Positions 45,840-54,012 of a DNA stretch of 64,000 nt are shown here, piece after piece. Source of the DNA: Elstera cyanobacteriorum (lineage in GTDB: Bacteria; Pseudomonadota; Alphaproteobacteria; Elsterales; Elsteraceae); contig NZ_NOXS01000031.1 in assembly GCF_002251735.1 (NCBI RefSeq), positions 201,476 through 265,475 of the forward strand, written 5' to 3'. Below the pieces are notes generated by a model. The model did not search any database, was not told the origin of the DNA, and saw only the letters and a list, made by a program, of their open reading frames with translations. The translations under genes were made by a program, and so were the position numbers. The stretch's first letter is position 1. Each line of letters begins with the position of its first letter.

Positions 45840-46718
45840 TTACTTCTCGGCCCCGCCGGTATCGCCGACATGGCCGGTGAAATGGCTGTAGAGCTGCGAC
45901 ACGCGGGTCATCCGCGCCTCGACACTCGGGCCGATTTCGATGGAGACGGCGTTCATCATCAGATTGACGAGGCTCGCCATTGGGGCGGTTGAGTCCCAAA
46001 ACAGGTTGAATTCGGTCGGCACGGTGAACATTTCGTCCACCAGATCGGGTGCCCAAGCACAGAAAGCGTCGGTGATTAGGGTCACCGGAATGCCCGCTTT
46101 TTTGGCTTCCTGCGCCAAGACCTGCGCCAAGCGCGAATAGCGCCGCGCTTCGAACATCACCAGGCACACGCCGCTAGGGTCGGTCGCCAGCAATTCGATG
46201 AAATTGCCGCCCGCAAGGTCGAGGCGCTGCACCCCATCCCGCAGATATTGTAGTTGATAGGCGAACATATCCGCCATCGCCCGCTCCGTCTGAAACCCAG
46301 CAACGAAGACGCGGCGGGCCGTCGTCAGCCGCGTCACCACCCGCTTCCATTCGGGGCTGCGCGCCAGTTCGTAGACAGCCACCAAACCGGCGATTTCAAG
46401 CTGCAGCGATTGCGCCAGCGCGTCTTCCCCGGCCAGTGAGCGTTCTTGAAACTCCTTGAGCCGGTCGGCGATCAACCAGGGCCGATCGCCGAGATCTTGG
46501 CGGAACTGTTCTTTTAGATCCTTGAAGCTCTTGAACCCCAGAGAGCGGCAGAAGCGCCCGACCGTGGGTTCGCTCACCCCCACTTTTTCCGCTAGGGTGG
46601 CGGCGGTTTCAAAGGGGATGGAGGCGGTTTTTGCCAGGATATAGGTGGCGAGCGCCCGGTCGGCCTTCGAGCCGCTGCGCGCACAATCCTCCAAACGCTG
46701 TCGAACGGGTTCCGCCAT
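45840..46718 (-). CDS. RpiR/MurR-family transcriptional regulator (HTH plus SIS domain)
   Basis: 292 residues. N-terminal RpiR helix-turn-helix (EKVGVSEPTVGRFCRSLGFK, about residues 44-63) and a C-terminal SIS-type phosphosugar-binding domain (RRVFVAGFQTERAM..., VTLITDAFCAWAPD). RpiR regulators usually sense phosphosugars; one controlling a peptide importer is less common, so it may sense an amino-sugar or peptidoglycan fragment. Followed 93 bases later by dppA on the same strand. A perfect palindrome (46751-46769) lies upstream. Confidence 0.88.
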   Translation of the reverse strand: MAEPVRQRLEDCARSGSKADRALATYILAKTASIPFETAATLAEKVGVSEPTVGRFCRSLGFKSFKDLKEQFRQDLGDRPWLIADRLKEFQERSLAGEDALAQSLQLEIAGLVAVYELARSPEWKRVVTRLTTARRVFVAGFQTERAMADMFAYQLQYLRDGVQRLDLAGGNFIELLATDPSGVCLVMFEARRYSRLAQVLAQEAKKAGIPVTLITDAFCAWAPDLVDEMFTVPTEFNLFWDSTAPMASLVNLMMNAVSIEIGPSVEARMTRVSQLYSHFTGHVGDTGGAEK

Positions 46719-46750
46719 GCTGGTATCCCCTGCGTGATCTGGGATTCACG

Positions 46751-46769
46751 ATGAAAGTTTTTCTTTCAT
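46751..46769. promoter_or_regulatory. 19-base perfect palindrome between rpiR and the flavoenzyme gene (candidate RpiR operator)
   Basis: ATGAAAG-TTTTT-CTTTCAT, 7-base perfect arms and 5-base centre, in the AT-rich divergent region. It lies 33-51 bases upstream of the rpiR start codon and 81-99 bases upstream of the divergent flavoenzyme start. GAAA/TTTC arms are typical of RpiR-family sites. It could couple both arms of the locus. Confidence 0.6.
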
Positions 46770-46849
46770 TATGTCAATGAATTTTATTTTTCTTGCAGAT
46801 ACGCCGAATTTACGCGCAGGGTGACGAAGATCGGGAGAAGCCCGCAGGG

Positions 46850-47995
46850 ATGGAAGAGGCAGCGCGAAACGCAATGGATGCGGTTGATTTTCTGGTAATC
46901 GGGGCCGGGATTTCCGGCGCGTCGGCAGCCTACGAACTGGCGGCGGTGGGCAGCGTTTGCCTGATCGAGGCGGAGGCACAGCCGGGGTATCACAGCACCG
47001 GCCGGTCGGCGGCGCTCTATACCGCCAACTTCGGTAGCCCCCTGGTGCGCAAGATCAACGCGGCGGGCTATGGGTTCTTTTTTACGCCGCCCGATGGTTT
47101 CACCGATCTGCCCTTGGTATCGCCGCGTGGGGCGCTGACCCTGGCGAAACCGGGGCAGGAGGCGGCTTTGGCGGCGCTCGTTGCCCAGTCTTCGCCGGAT
47201 CACCCGATTGTGCCGCTCTCACGCGATGCCGCGTTGGCGAAAGCCCCGCTGATGCGGCCCGAGCGTTTTACCGCCGCCGCCTATGAGGTGGGGGTGCTGG
47301 ATATGGATGTGGATGCTCTGCATCAAGCCTATCTGCGCGGCGTTAAGCGCCGGGGCGGGGCCTTGCAGTGTTCGGCCCCGGTAACGGCGCTGCGGCGCGA
47401 CGGCGACGGCTGGATCGTCATGGCGGGCGGGGTTGCCGTCCGCGCGCGTGTTGTCATCAATGCTGCTGGGGCTTGGGGCGATGCGGTCGGCGCGCTTGCC
47501 GGGGCCGCCCCGCAAGGCTTGGTGCCGAAGCGTCGCACGGCGATGACGGTCGATGCGCCGCCGGGCCTTGCGGTCGAAAGTCTGCCGCTGGTCGAATATG
47601 TCGGCGAGGGGCCGTATTTGAAGCCGGAAGCGGGGGCGCTGATGGCGTCGCTCGGCGATGAAACCCCGGTTGCGCCTCAGGATGTGCAGCCGGAAGAACT
47701 GGATATCGCCCTCACTGCCGAATGGCTGGAAACCCATACCCAGGTGAGCGTGAAACGCGCCCCGCGCGCCTGGGCGGGCCTGCGCAGTTTCGTGTCGGAT
47801 GGCGACCCGGTGGCGGGCTTCGATCCAACCGTGCCGGGCTTCTTCTGGCTGATTGGGCAGGGCGGCTATGGGATTATGATGGCGCCGACCCTGGCGCGGA
47901 TCACGGCGGCGCTGGCGGCGGGGCAGCCGATGCCCGCCGACCTTGCCGCGCGCGGGATTACGGTGGCGGCCCTACGCCCCGGGCGCTCGGGCTAA
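46850..47995 (+). CDS. FAD-dependent D-amino-acid dehydrogenase-like protein (DauA family)
   Basis: 381 residues from ATG 46850 (GGGAGAAG 9 bases upstream; ATG 46874 is a second candidate). FAD motif VIGAGISGASAAYELA, GYHSTGRSAA, and the C-terminal GLRSFVSDGDPVAGFD...GQGGYGIMMAPT closely resemble Pseudomonas D-arginine dehydrogenase DauA. Arg in PKRR, Tyr in PYLKPEAG and Arg in GLRSF are kept, but the residues matching DauA H48 and Y53 are Leu and Phe (SAALYTANFG). So it is probably an oxidase or dehydrogenase for a different (D-)amino acid. Divergent from rpiR, and convergent with the ArgE-like gene, overlapping by 4 bases. Confidence 0.82.
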   Translation: MEEAARNAMDAVDFLVIGAGISGASAAYELAAVGSVCLIEAEAQPGYHSTGRSAALYTANFGSPLVRKINAAGYGFFFTPPDGFTDLPLVSPRGALTLAKPGQEAALAALVAQSSPDHPIVPLSRDAALAKAPLMRPERFTAAAYEVGVLDMDVDALHQAYLRGVKRRGGALQCSAPVTALRRDGDGWIVMAGGVAVRARVVINAAGAWGDAVGALAGAAPQGLVPKRRTAMTVDAPPGLAVESLPLVEYVGEGPYLKPEAGALMASLGDETPVAPQDVQPEELDIALTAEWLETHTQVSVKRAPRAWAGLRSFVSDGDPVAGFDPTVPGFFWLIGQGGYGIMMAPTLARITAALAAGQPMPADLAARGITVAALRPGRSG

Positions 47996-49134
47996 ACGGT
48001 TAAGCTCTCGACGACCTGCGCCAAGAAAGTGTCGCAGGCGGCTAATTGATCGAGCGCGCAAAACTCGTCCGGGCGATGGGCCTGGGCGATGGAGCCGGGA
48101 CCGCAGACCAAGGCGGGGATACCCGCGCGCTGGAACAGCCCGGCTTCGGTGCCATAGGCGACCTTCGGCGGCACGGCGGTGCAGGCAAAGCGCGACATGG
48201 CGGCGACGAACCCATCCGCCGGATCGGCGGCTAGGCCGGGATAATTGGTGATTTCTTCGAACAGAATCTCTGCCCGCTGCCGGTCGGTGGCGAGGTTTGT
48301 GTCGGTAAACGCCTGGATCCGGGCGAAAATTGCCTCCGGGTCCGTATCGGGCAAATGGCGGCATTCGAAGACGAAGCGGGCGAGGTCCGGCACCGTATTG
48401 GTGGACATGCCGCCCTCCATCACGGTGGTCAGCAGCGTGGTGAAGGGGACATCGAACCCGTCATCCGGCTGGTCGTTGCGGCGGACCTCGGCGGAAATTC
48501 CGGCGATTTCGGCGATCAGGCGGGCGGCGCCTTCCACCGCATTCACCCCTTCCGGCGCGCGCGACGAATGGACGGCGTGGCCCTTGACCGTGCAGCACCA
48601 GGCGCGCTTGCCCTTATGGCCCAGAACGATCTTCATCTCGGTCGGCTCGCCGACGATTACCCCGGCCGGGCGATAGGGCAGCGTATCAAGGAAGGTCAGC
48701 AGATCGCGCACGCCGATGCAGCCCACTTCCTCGTCATAGGAAAACGCGAAATGCAGCGGGCGGCGCAGCGGGGCATTGCGGGCGGTTTCGGCAATCGCGG
48801 TGGCGGCGGCAACGAAACCCTTCATGTCGCAGGCGCCGCGCCCATAAAGGTTTCCGTCGCGGATCACGGCCTTAAACGGGTCGGAGGTCCAGGCCTGCCC
48901 ATCGACTGGGACGACATCGGTATGGCCGGAAAGAATGATGCCGCCGTCTACCTCCGGCCCGATGGTTGCCCAAAGATTGGCCTTCGTGCCGGTCTTATCC
49001 GTTACCAGCGTGGCGGAAACGCCAAGGGCGGCGAAATGATCGCGCAGCCATTCAATCAGCCCTAGGTTGGAATTACGGCTAACCGTATCGAAACCGATGA
49101 GCGTTTCCAGAAGCGGAAGCGTTGCGGATGCCAT
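47992..49134 (-). CDS. ArgE-like M20-family deacylase (second copy)
   Basis: 380 residues from ATG 49134; an earlier start at 49164 would add 10 residues. Zinc motifs SGHTDVVPV, GRGACDMKGF, DEEVGC and GPGSIAQAHRPDEF match acetylornithine deacetylase, as does CTVKGHAVHSS for the dimerisation lid. It is a paralog of the ArgE at 23145. Its place beside a D-amino-acid flavoenzyme and peptide importer suggests it removes an N-acyl group from an amino acid or peptide instead of serving arginine synthesis. Confidence 0.82.
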   Translation of the reverse strand: MASATLPLLETLIGFDTVSRNSNLGLIEWLRDHFAALGVSATLVTDKTGTKANLWATIGPEVDGGIILSGHTDVVPVDGQAWTSDPFKAVIRDGNLYGRGACDMKGFVAAATAIAETARNAPLRRPLHFAFSYDEEVGCIGVRDLLTFLDTLPYRPAGVIVGEPTEMKIVLGHKGKRAWCCTVKGHAVHSSRAPEGVNAVEGAARLIAEIAGISAEVRRNDQPDDGFDVPFTTLLTTVMEGGMSTNTVPDLARFVFECRHLPDTDPEAIFARIQAFTDTNLATDRQRAEILFEEITNYPGLAADPADGFVAAMSRFACTAVPPKVAYGTEAGLFQRAGIPALVCGPGSIAQAHRPDEFCALDQLAACDTFLAQVVESLTV

Positions 49135-49200
49135 CGCGGCCTTCTCCCTCGTCCCCGTAAGCATACAGACTGCGCGCAGGGGGATCGGAAAGACAAGCGC

Positions 49201-49953
49201 TTAACCGATGGGAGTCGGTTGCGTCGCGAACAGATAACCGATGCCGCGTTCGGTGCGAATAAACGCCGGCTGCTGCGGGTTGGCCTCGATCTTGCGGCGT
49301 AGGCGCAGAATAGTGACGTCGATCGACCGTTCGAACACGGCATCGCTGGTCCGCCCGCAGCGGCGCAGGATTTCTTGACGGCTTAGCACCTCGCCGTGGC
49401 TTTCGACCAGCACGGTCAGAAGCTCGAATTCCGTCGTGCTCAGGTCGGCGATAGCGCCATTGGGCTGCACAAGGCGGCGCAGAGCAAGGTCGAGCGTCCA
49501 ACCGGCAAAGTGATAGCCCTTTTGCGTCGGGGCGGCGGTGGGGATGGGCGGCGGCGGCGGCGCGGCTTGGGCACGGCGGGTGACGGCCTTGATCCGCGCC
49601 AACAGCTCGCGCGGATTGAAGGGTTTAACGACATAATCATCCGCCCCCAGTTCCAGCCCAACGATCCGATCCACATCGGCGCCGCGCCCGGTCAGCATGA
49701 TGATCGGTACCGGCGATTGCGCGCGGATTTGGGCCGCGAGGGCAAAGCCGTCTTCATCGGGCAAACCAAGGTCGAGCAGGATCAGATCGACCGGCGCGCG
49801 GCTCAGCAGCGCGCGCAGGGCGGCGCCGCTGGGGCAGGGGTGGACCTGATACTCCTCTCGCCCGAGGAAATCCCCGAGACTATCGGCAACCAGCGGGTCG
49901 TCTTCGACAAGCGCGATATGCAGGCGTGGGCGGGCGGCGGAAGGGGCGGTCAT
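49201..49953 (-). CDS. OmpR-family response regulator
   Basis: 250 residues. Receiver with acidic pocket ALVEDDPL, phospho-acceptor Asp in LILLDLGLPDEDG and Lys in DDYVVKPFNP; then a Pro/Ala linker and the winged-helix DNA-binding domain (LSTTEFELLTVLVESHGEVL..., RSIDVTILRLRRKIE). Stop and start overlap the hybrid kinase gene by 4 bases, so it is most likely that kinase's partner. Target genes are probably the divergent importer genes. Confidence 0.92.
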   Translation of the reverse strand: MTAPSAARPRLHIALVEDDPLVADSLGDFLGREEYQVHPCPSGAALRALLSRAPVDLILLDLGLPDEDGFALAAQIRAQSPVPIIMLTGRGADVDRIVGLELGADDYVVKPFNPRELLARIKAVTRRAQAAPPPPPIPTAAPTQKGYHFAGWTLDLALRRLVQPNGAIADLSTTEFELLTVLVESHGEVLSRQEILRRCGRTSDAVFERSIDVTILRLRRKIEANPQQPAFIRTERGIGYLFATQPTPIG

Positions 49954-52682
49954 CGGCGTCCGGCTCCTGTAGCAGCGAGGGCCTGGGTTAGGCTGGGGAG
50001 GGTGAACGGTTTGCGCAGGACCGGCAGTGCGGCTAGCGCCGGATCGAGACCCGCCTGCGGGCTGGGGTCATAGCCCGTGCAGACCAGGACCGGCAAGTCT
50101 GGCCGGGCGGCGCGGGCAGTGCGAATGATGGTCCAGCCGCTCTGCGCGTCGCCAAGCAACAGATCGGTCAGCAGCAAATCGACGGGGGTTGCCGCGAGAT
50201 GGGCCAGGGCCTCCGCCTCCGTCGCACAGGCGGTGACGCGGTGGCCGAGGTGCGTCAGCATATCGCCCAAAGCTTCGCGCACGGCGGTATCGTCATCGAC
50301 CAGCAGAATGGCGAGCGGCGGCACCATGGGTTCGGGCGCTGGGTGCGCGGCGGCCAAAGGTTCGACCGGCTTACGGCGCGGCAGAAATAGGCTAACGCGG
50401 GTGCCGCGCCCCGGTTCGCTGGCAATGCGCACGTCGCCGCCGCTCTGGCCGATGAAGCCATAAACCATGCTGAGACCCAAGCCGGTGCCGCCGCCGGGCG
50501 GTTTGGTGGTGAAAAACGGGTCGGCGGCGCGGGCCATCACATCCGGCGTCATGCCGCTGCCAGTATCCTCCACCGCCAAACAGACCCAGGGATCGGCGGG
50601 GCCAAGATCGTCGGGTGCCTGAATGCGGGTGCTGAGGGTGATACTCCCCCCTTCCGGCAGGGCGTCGCGCGCGTTCAGCACCAGATTGACCAACGCGCTT
50701 TCGAGCTGTCCCGCATCGACCAGCGTATGTCCGACGGCGGGGTCGAGGTCGAGATGGATGCGAATATCCGGCCCGACCGATAGCTCCAGAAACTCGCTGA
50801 TGCCGTGGATCAGATCGTTGACCGCCAGCAGTTCCGGTTGCAGGGCCTGATTGCGGGCGAAGACCAGCAGGCGGGCAATCATCGCTGCGCCCCGTTCGGC
50901 GGCTTCCAGCGCCCGGCGCAGACGTGGCGGCGGGGCCTCGGCCTCCTGATCGGCCAGCAAGTGCAGGTTGGTTAGAATCGCGGTCAGGAAATTATTGAAG
51001 TCATGGGCGATGACTCCGGTAAAACGGCCAATCGCCTCCATCTTCTGCGCTTGCCGCAACTGCCGTTCGATGGAACGGCGCTCGGTCACATCCATGCAGG
51101 CCAGAATGGCGAAATCACCCCGGGGCAACGGGGTCCAATGCACTTCGACAATCGGTTCACCCGGGCCGCCATCGGCGCGCGGGCCGGGGAAGGTGAATTC
51201 CCAGCGGCCAGGGGCTTGCGCCGGGTGCGTCAGAATATCGTCGGCCAGGATCAACTGCCGCCCGGCATTGCACAGCCGCGCCGAACGATCAATTGCAGCG
51301 GCAAGCAGGCCGCGCCAATCGTCCCCCTCTTGCGGCGGTTCCGGCAGGTGCAGCAGGGCGGCCAAGCGGGGATTGGCGTGCAGCAACCGGCCGCCGGGGG
51401 TGAAGATCGCCAACCCTTCATCGAGATTATCGAACAGCGCGCGGACGAGGCGGCTTTGCTCGGTCACTTTTTCCAGCAGTTCCACCCGCTCTTGCGCCTG
51501 ATCGCGGAAGACGCTGAAGGCGCGGGCGAGGCGGCCGATTTCATCGGTGCGGCTGACGGCGGGAACGGGGGTGTCGCGGTCACCACTGGCAAGGCGTGCC
51601 ATCGCCGCCGTGATCGCATGCAGCCGATGGGCGAGGCGCCGGACCAGGGTAAAACAGGCGAAGGCGGCCAAGCTGGCGCAGCCCGCCCCCAGCAGCAGCA
51701 TACTGATTTTGGAGGAACGCTGAGCGGTGATCGCGGCGGCGCTATCGGCCCGGGCGCGCGCCTGGACGCTTTGGGTGAGGGCGGAAACCTGCTCAATCAG
51801 CGCGGCGGACTGCCGGGCGGTGCGGGCCAGGGTTCCGCCCATCGTCTGTTCGGCCAGCAGCATTTCCCGCCGAAGATCGAAAATCTCGGTATGGGTGCTG
51901 GTCAGCGCGCCGAAGGCTTTCTCCAGCGTTTCTGCCGGGAACCCGAGGTCGAGCAGCCGCGCGACGCGCCCGGTCAGCGCGACGGAGGAAGTAACATAGG
52001 CGGCCTCCGCCTGTTCGATATCGTTGAGGTGATCAACAGCGAAGGCGGATAGGGTGGCATTGACCAGCCGCGCCGCTTCCTCCGCCGCCAGCCCCAGCGC
52101 CAGGACGGCGGCGGCGGGATCGGCGGCGGTGGCGGGGCCGCGCAGCCCACTGGCCGATTGCACCAGCTTGGTTTGCCAGAGCGCCAGATTGCTTTTGGCG
52201 CTGGTGTAAAGATCCTTTTGTTGCAGCATCCGGATGCGCAGATCGAGGATGGTGCGGCGGGCGCGGACAAGGCTGCGCAACTCCCCGGCCACATCCTGCG
52301 CCGTGCCAGAAATCCGGTCCCGCCACGGGCCGGATGGGGTGGGGCTTGCGCTGTCGGCAGCGAAAAACCCTTCAAGGCTGCGGCGCAAATCGCCCTCGCG
52401 CTCCGACAGTTCGTCGGCGATCCGGGCGAGCGGCGGGGCGGCGTCCGCCGTCACGATGACCGGGGCAATGGCGGCCAGCCCAGCGCTGGCATCGGCTAGG
52501 GCGACGGCGGCGCTCATCACCGGCATGGCCTGCTGCGACAGTTGATCGGTCACCCGTTCCGCCTGGGTCAGCGCCACCCAACCGATGGCGGCGATGGCGA
52601 GCGTCAATAGGCTCGATCCCATGAAGGCGACCAGCAGCTTCGTGCGCACGCTCCACCCGGTGGCGGTTCCCAAGAAAGGCAC
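49950..52682 (-). CDS. Hybrid sensor histidine kinase with TorS-like helical periplasmic sensor
   Basis: 910 residues from GTG 52682 (GGAGGGG upstream). TM1 about residues 14-34, a long all-helical periplasmic sensor (about 35-325) of TorS-like style, TM2 about 328-348, HAMP about 350-400, a PAS-like domain (about 410-520), a HisKA domain with IAHDFNNFLTAIL (phospho-His), HATPase N-box LVLNARDAL and G-box DTGSGM...GGGTGLGLSM, and a C-terminal receiver (LLVDDDTAVREAL, LLLTDLLLG, LRKPF). No HPt domain is present. It precedes the OmpR gene and is divergent from the AfuA-like binding protein. Confidence 0.88.
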   Translation of the reverse strand: MPFLGTATGWSVRTKLLVAFMGSSLLTLAIAAIGWVALTQAERVTDQLSQQAMPVMSAAVALADASAGLAAIAPVIVTADAAPPLARIADELSEREGDLRRSLEGFFAADSASPTPSGPWRDRISGTAQDVAGELRSLVRARRTILDLRIRMLQQKDLYTSAKSNLALWQTKLVQSASGLRGPATAADPAAAVLALGLAAEEAARLVNATLSAFAVDHLNDIEQAEAAYVTSSVALTGRVARLLDLGFPAETLEKAFGALTSTHTEIFDLRREMLLAEQTMGGTLARTARQSAALIEQVSALTQSVQARARADSAAAITAQRSSKISMLLLGAGCASLAAFACFTLVRRLAHRLHAITAAMARLASGDRDTPVPAVSRTDEIGRLARAFSVFRDQAQERVELLEKVTEQSRLVRALFDNLDEGLAIFTPGGRLLHANPRLAALLHLPEPPQEGDDWRGLLAAAIDRSARLCNAGRQLILADDILTHPAQAPGRWEFTFPGPRADGGPGEPIVEVHWTPLPRGDFAILACMDVTERRSIERQLRQAQKMEAIGRFTGVIAHDFNNFLTAILTNLHLLADQEAEAPPPRLRRALEAAERGAAMIARLLVFARNQALQPELLAVNDLIHGISEFLELSVGPDIRIHLDLDPAVGHTLVDAGQLESALVNLVLNARDALPEGGSITLSTRIQAPDDLGPADPWVCLAVEDTGSGMTPDVMARAADPFFTTKPPGGGTGLGLSMVYGFIGQSGGDVRIASEPGRGTRVSLFLPRRKPVEPLAAAHPAPEPMVPPLAILLVDDDTAVREALGDMLTHLGHRVTACATEAEALAHLAATPVDLLLTDLLLGDAQSGWTIIRTARAARPDLPVLVCTGYDPSPQAGLDPALAALPVLRKPFTLPSLTQALAATGAGRR

Positions 52683-52767
52683 GGGTTTCCCCTCCGTCTT
52701 TGCTTCGGCCTGACGCCGATTTTCCCTCTGCCATGATTACGCCTGAATCAGGATTGACGCGAGTAAA

Positions 52768-52829
52768 AATAAAGTTCAAATATAAATCATCAAGTTTACT
52801 TTATTTCACATGAAGTAACACTTGTAACA
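52768..52829. promoter_or_regulatory. AT-rich divergent regulatory region between the hybrid kinase and afuA-like genes
   Basis: Inverted repeat AAATAAAGT (52768-52776) / ACTTTATTT (52799-52807) spanning about 40 bases, plus direct repeats GTAAC (52816-52820 and 52825-52829). The 170-base gap (52683-52852) is strikingly AT-rich compared with its surroundings, so it should hold divergent promoters and the site(s) of the OmpR regulator. Confidence 0.5.
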
Positions 52830-52852
52830 TAAGAAATATTGGAGGATAGGCA

Positions 52853-53887
52853 ATGAGCGGTTTAGCGAAACTCTCGGCGGTTGCGGCGCTTCTCGGGTCC
52901 AGTCTTTTTGTTTCCACGGGGGCACATGCCCAGGGTGCCTTGACCGTTTACTGTGGTGTGCAGGAAGAATGGTGTCAGGCCATGTCGGTCGCCTTTCAGC
53001 GCGCAACGGGCGTTCAGGTGGCGCTGACGCGCAAGAGCGCCGGGGAAACCCTGGCCCAGGTGCGCGCCGAAGCCAGCAACCCGAAGGCCGATATTTGGTG
53101 GGGCGGGCCAGGCGATCCCCAGTTGCAGGCGTCGGAAGAAGGGCTGCTCGCGGCCTATGAGTCGCCGAACCTTAAGGATTTGCACCCCTGGGCCGTGAGC
53201 CAGTTCAAGCAGTCGAAGGGCCGTAGCGTCGGCATTTATGCCGGGGCGCTGGGGTTCATTTATAATACCGACGAGCTGAAGAAACGGAAAATCGCCGCGC
53301 CGAAGTGCTGGTCTGATCTGCTGAAGCCGGAATTCAAAGGCGAAGTGCAGACCGCCAATCCCAATTCTTCCGGCACCGCCTATACCTCTCTGGCAACGCT
53401 GGTGCAACTTTTCGGCGAAGAGGATGGCTTCAGCTATATGAAGAAGCTGCACCCGCAGGTGAACCAATATACGAAATCCGGCATTGCCCCGGCCAATGCG
53501 ACGGCGCGCGGCGAAACCTTGGTCGGGCTGATCTTCATCCACGATGGCGTGACCCAGAAGATCAACGGTTTTCCGGTCGATGTTGCTACCCCCTGCGAAG
53601 GCACGGGGTATGAAATCGGCTCGATGGCGATCATCAACGGGGCCAAAAACCTCGATAATGCTAAAAAATGGTATGACTGGGCGCTAACCCCGGACGCCCA
53701 GGCCATCGCGGGCCAGAATAAAAGCTATCAGGTGCCGTCGAACAAGAAATCGCCGATCCCGGCCGAAGCGCCGCGCCTCGCCGATATTCGTCTGATCGAC
53801 TATAATTTCCAAAAGTACGGTACCGCCGACGAGCGAAAGCGCCTGCTGACCCGCTGGGATAACGACATCCGCGCGTCCTCCAACTAA
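52853..53887 (+). CDS. Periplasmic binding protein, AfuA/FbpA-like (iron or sugar-phosphate type)
   Basis: 344 residues with signal peptide (residues 1-27, ending GAHAQ). Mature start ALTVYCGVQEEWCQAMSVAF and ADIWWGGPGDPQ are typical of the FbpA/AfuA superfamily. Ferric-binding members carry two adjacent Tyr; here there is none in that part, and residues 230-231 are His-Asp (LIFIHDGV), as I recall for AfuA-type sugar-phosphate binders. The ligand is therefore more likely an organophosphate (sugar-phosphate, phosphonate) than ferric iron. A hairpin follows, then a long permease and an ATPase. Best read as AfuA-like. Confidence 0.78.
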   Translation: MSGLAKLSAVAALLGSSLFVSTGAHAQGALTVYCGVQEEWCQAMSVAFQRATGVQVALTRKSAGETLAQVRAEASNPKADIWWGGPGDPQLQASEEGLLAAYESPNLKDLHPWAVSQFKQSKGRSVGIYAGALGFIYNTDELKKRKIAAPKCWSDLLKPEFKGEVQTANPNSSGTAYTSLATLVQLFGEEDGFSYMKKLHPQVNQYTKSGIAPANATARGETLVGLIFIHDGVTQKINGFPVDVATPCEGTGYEIGSMAIINGAKNLDNAKKWYDWALTPDAQAIAGQNKSYQVPSNKKSPIPAEAPRLADIRLIDYNFQKYGTADERKRLLTRWDNDIRASSN

Positions 53888-53904
53888 CCCCATCGCGGGG
53901 GAGC

Positions 53905-53940
53905 GGCATTCGGCGGTTTCCTGTTATCCGCCTGAATGCC
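53905..53940 (+). terminator. Stem-loop between the AfuA-like and permease genes
   Basis: GGCATTCGGCGG pairs with CCGCC-T-GAATGCC, a 12-bp stem with one bulged base and 11-base loop. No T-tract. Lies 18 bases after the binding protein stop and 73 bases before the permease start. Confidence 0.65.
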
Positions 53941-54012
53941 CCGTTGCGGATACTTGCGCGCGGCGGCGTTTGATAGTCGCACGCGCGCCTTTTCTCTCTC
54001 AGGAGCAATCAA

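Noticed and set aside
51003-52052. Long plus-strand reading frame opposite the hybrid kinase
   Set aside because: Shadow frame; the minus-strand product has complete kinase motifs.
52771-52784. TorR-box-like sequence in the kinase/importer gap
   Set aside because: GTTCAAATAT only loosely matches the TorR decamer and appears once; kept only as part of the AT-rich region.
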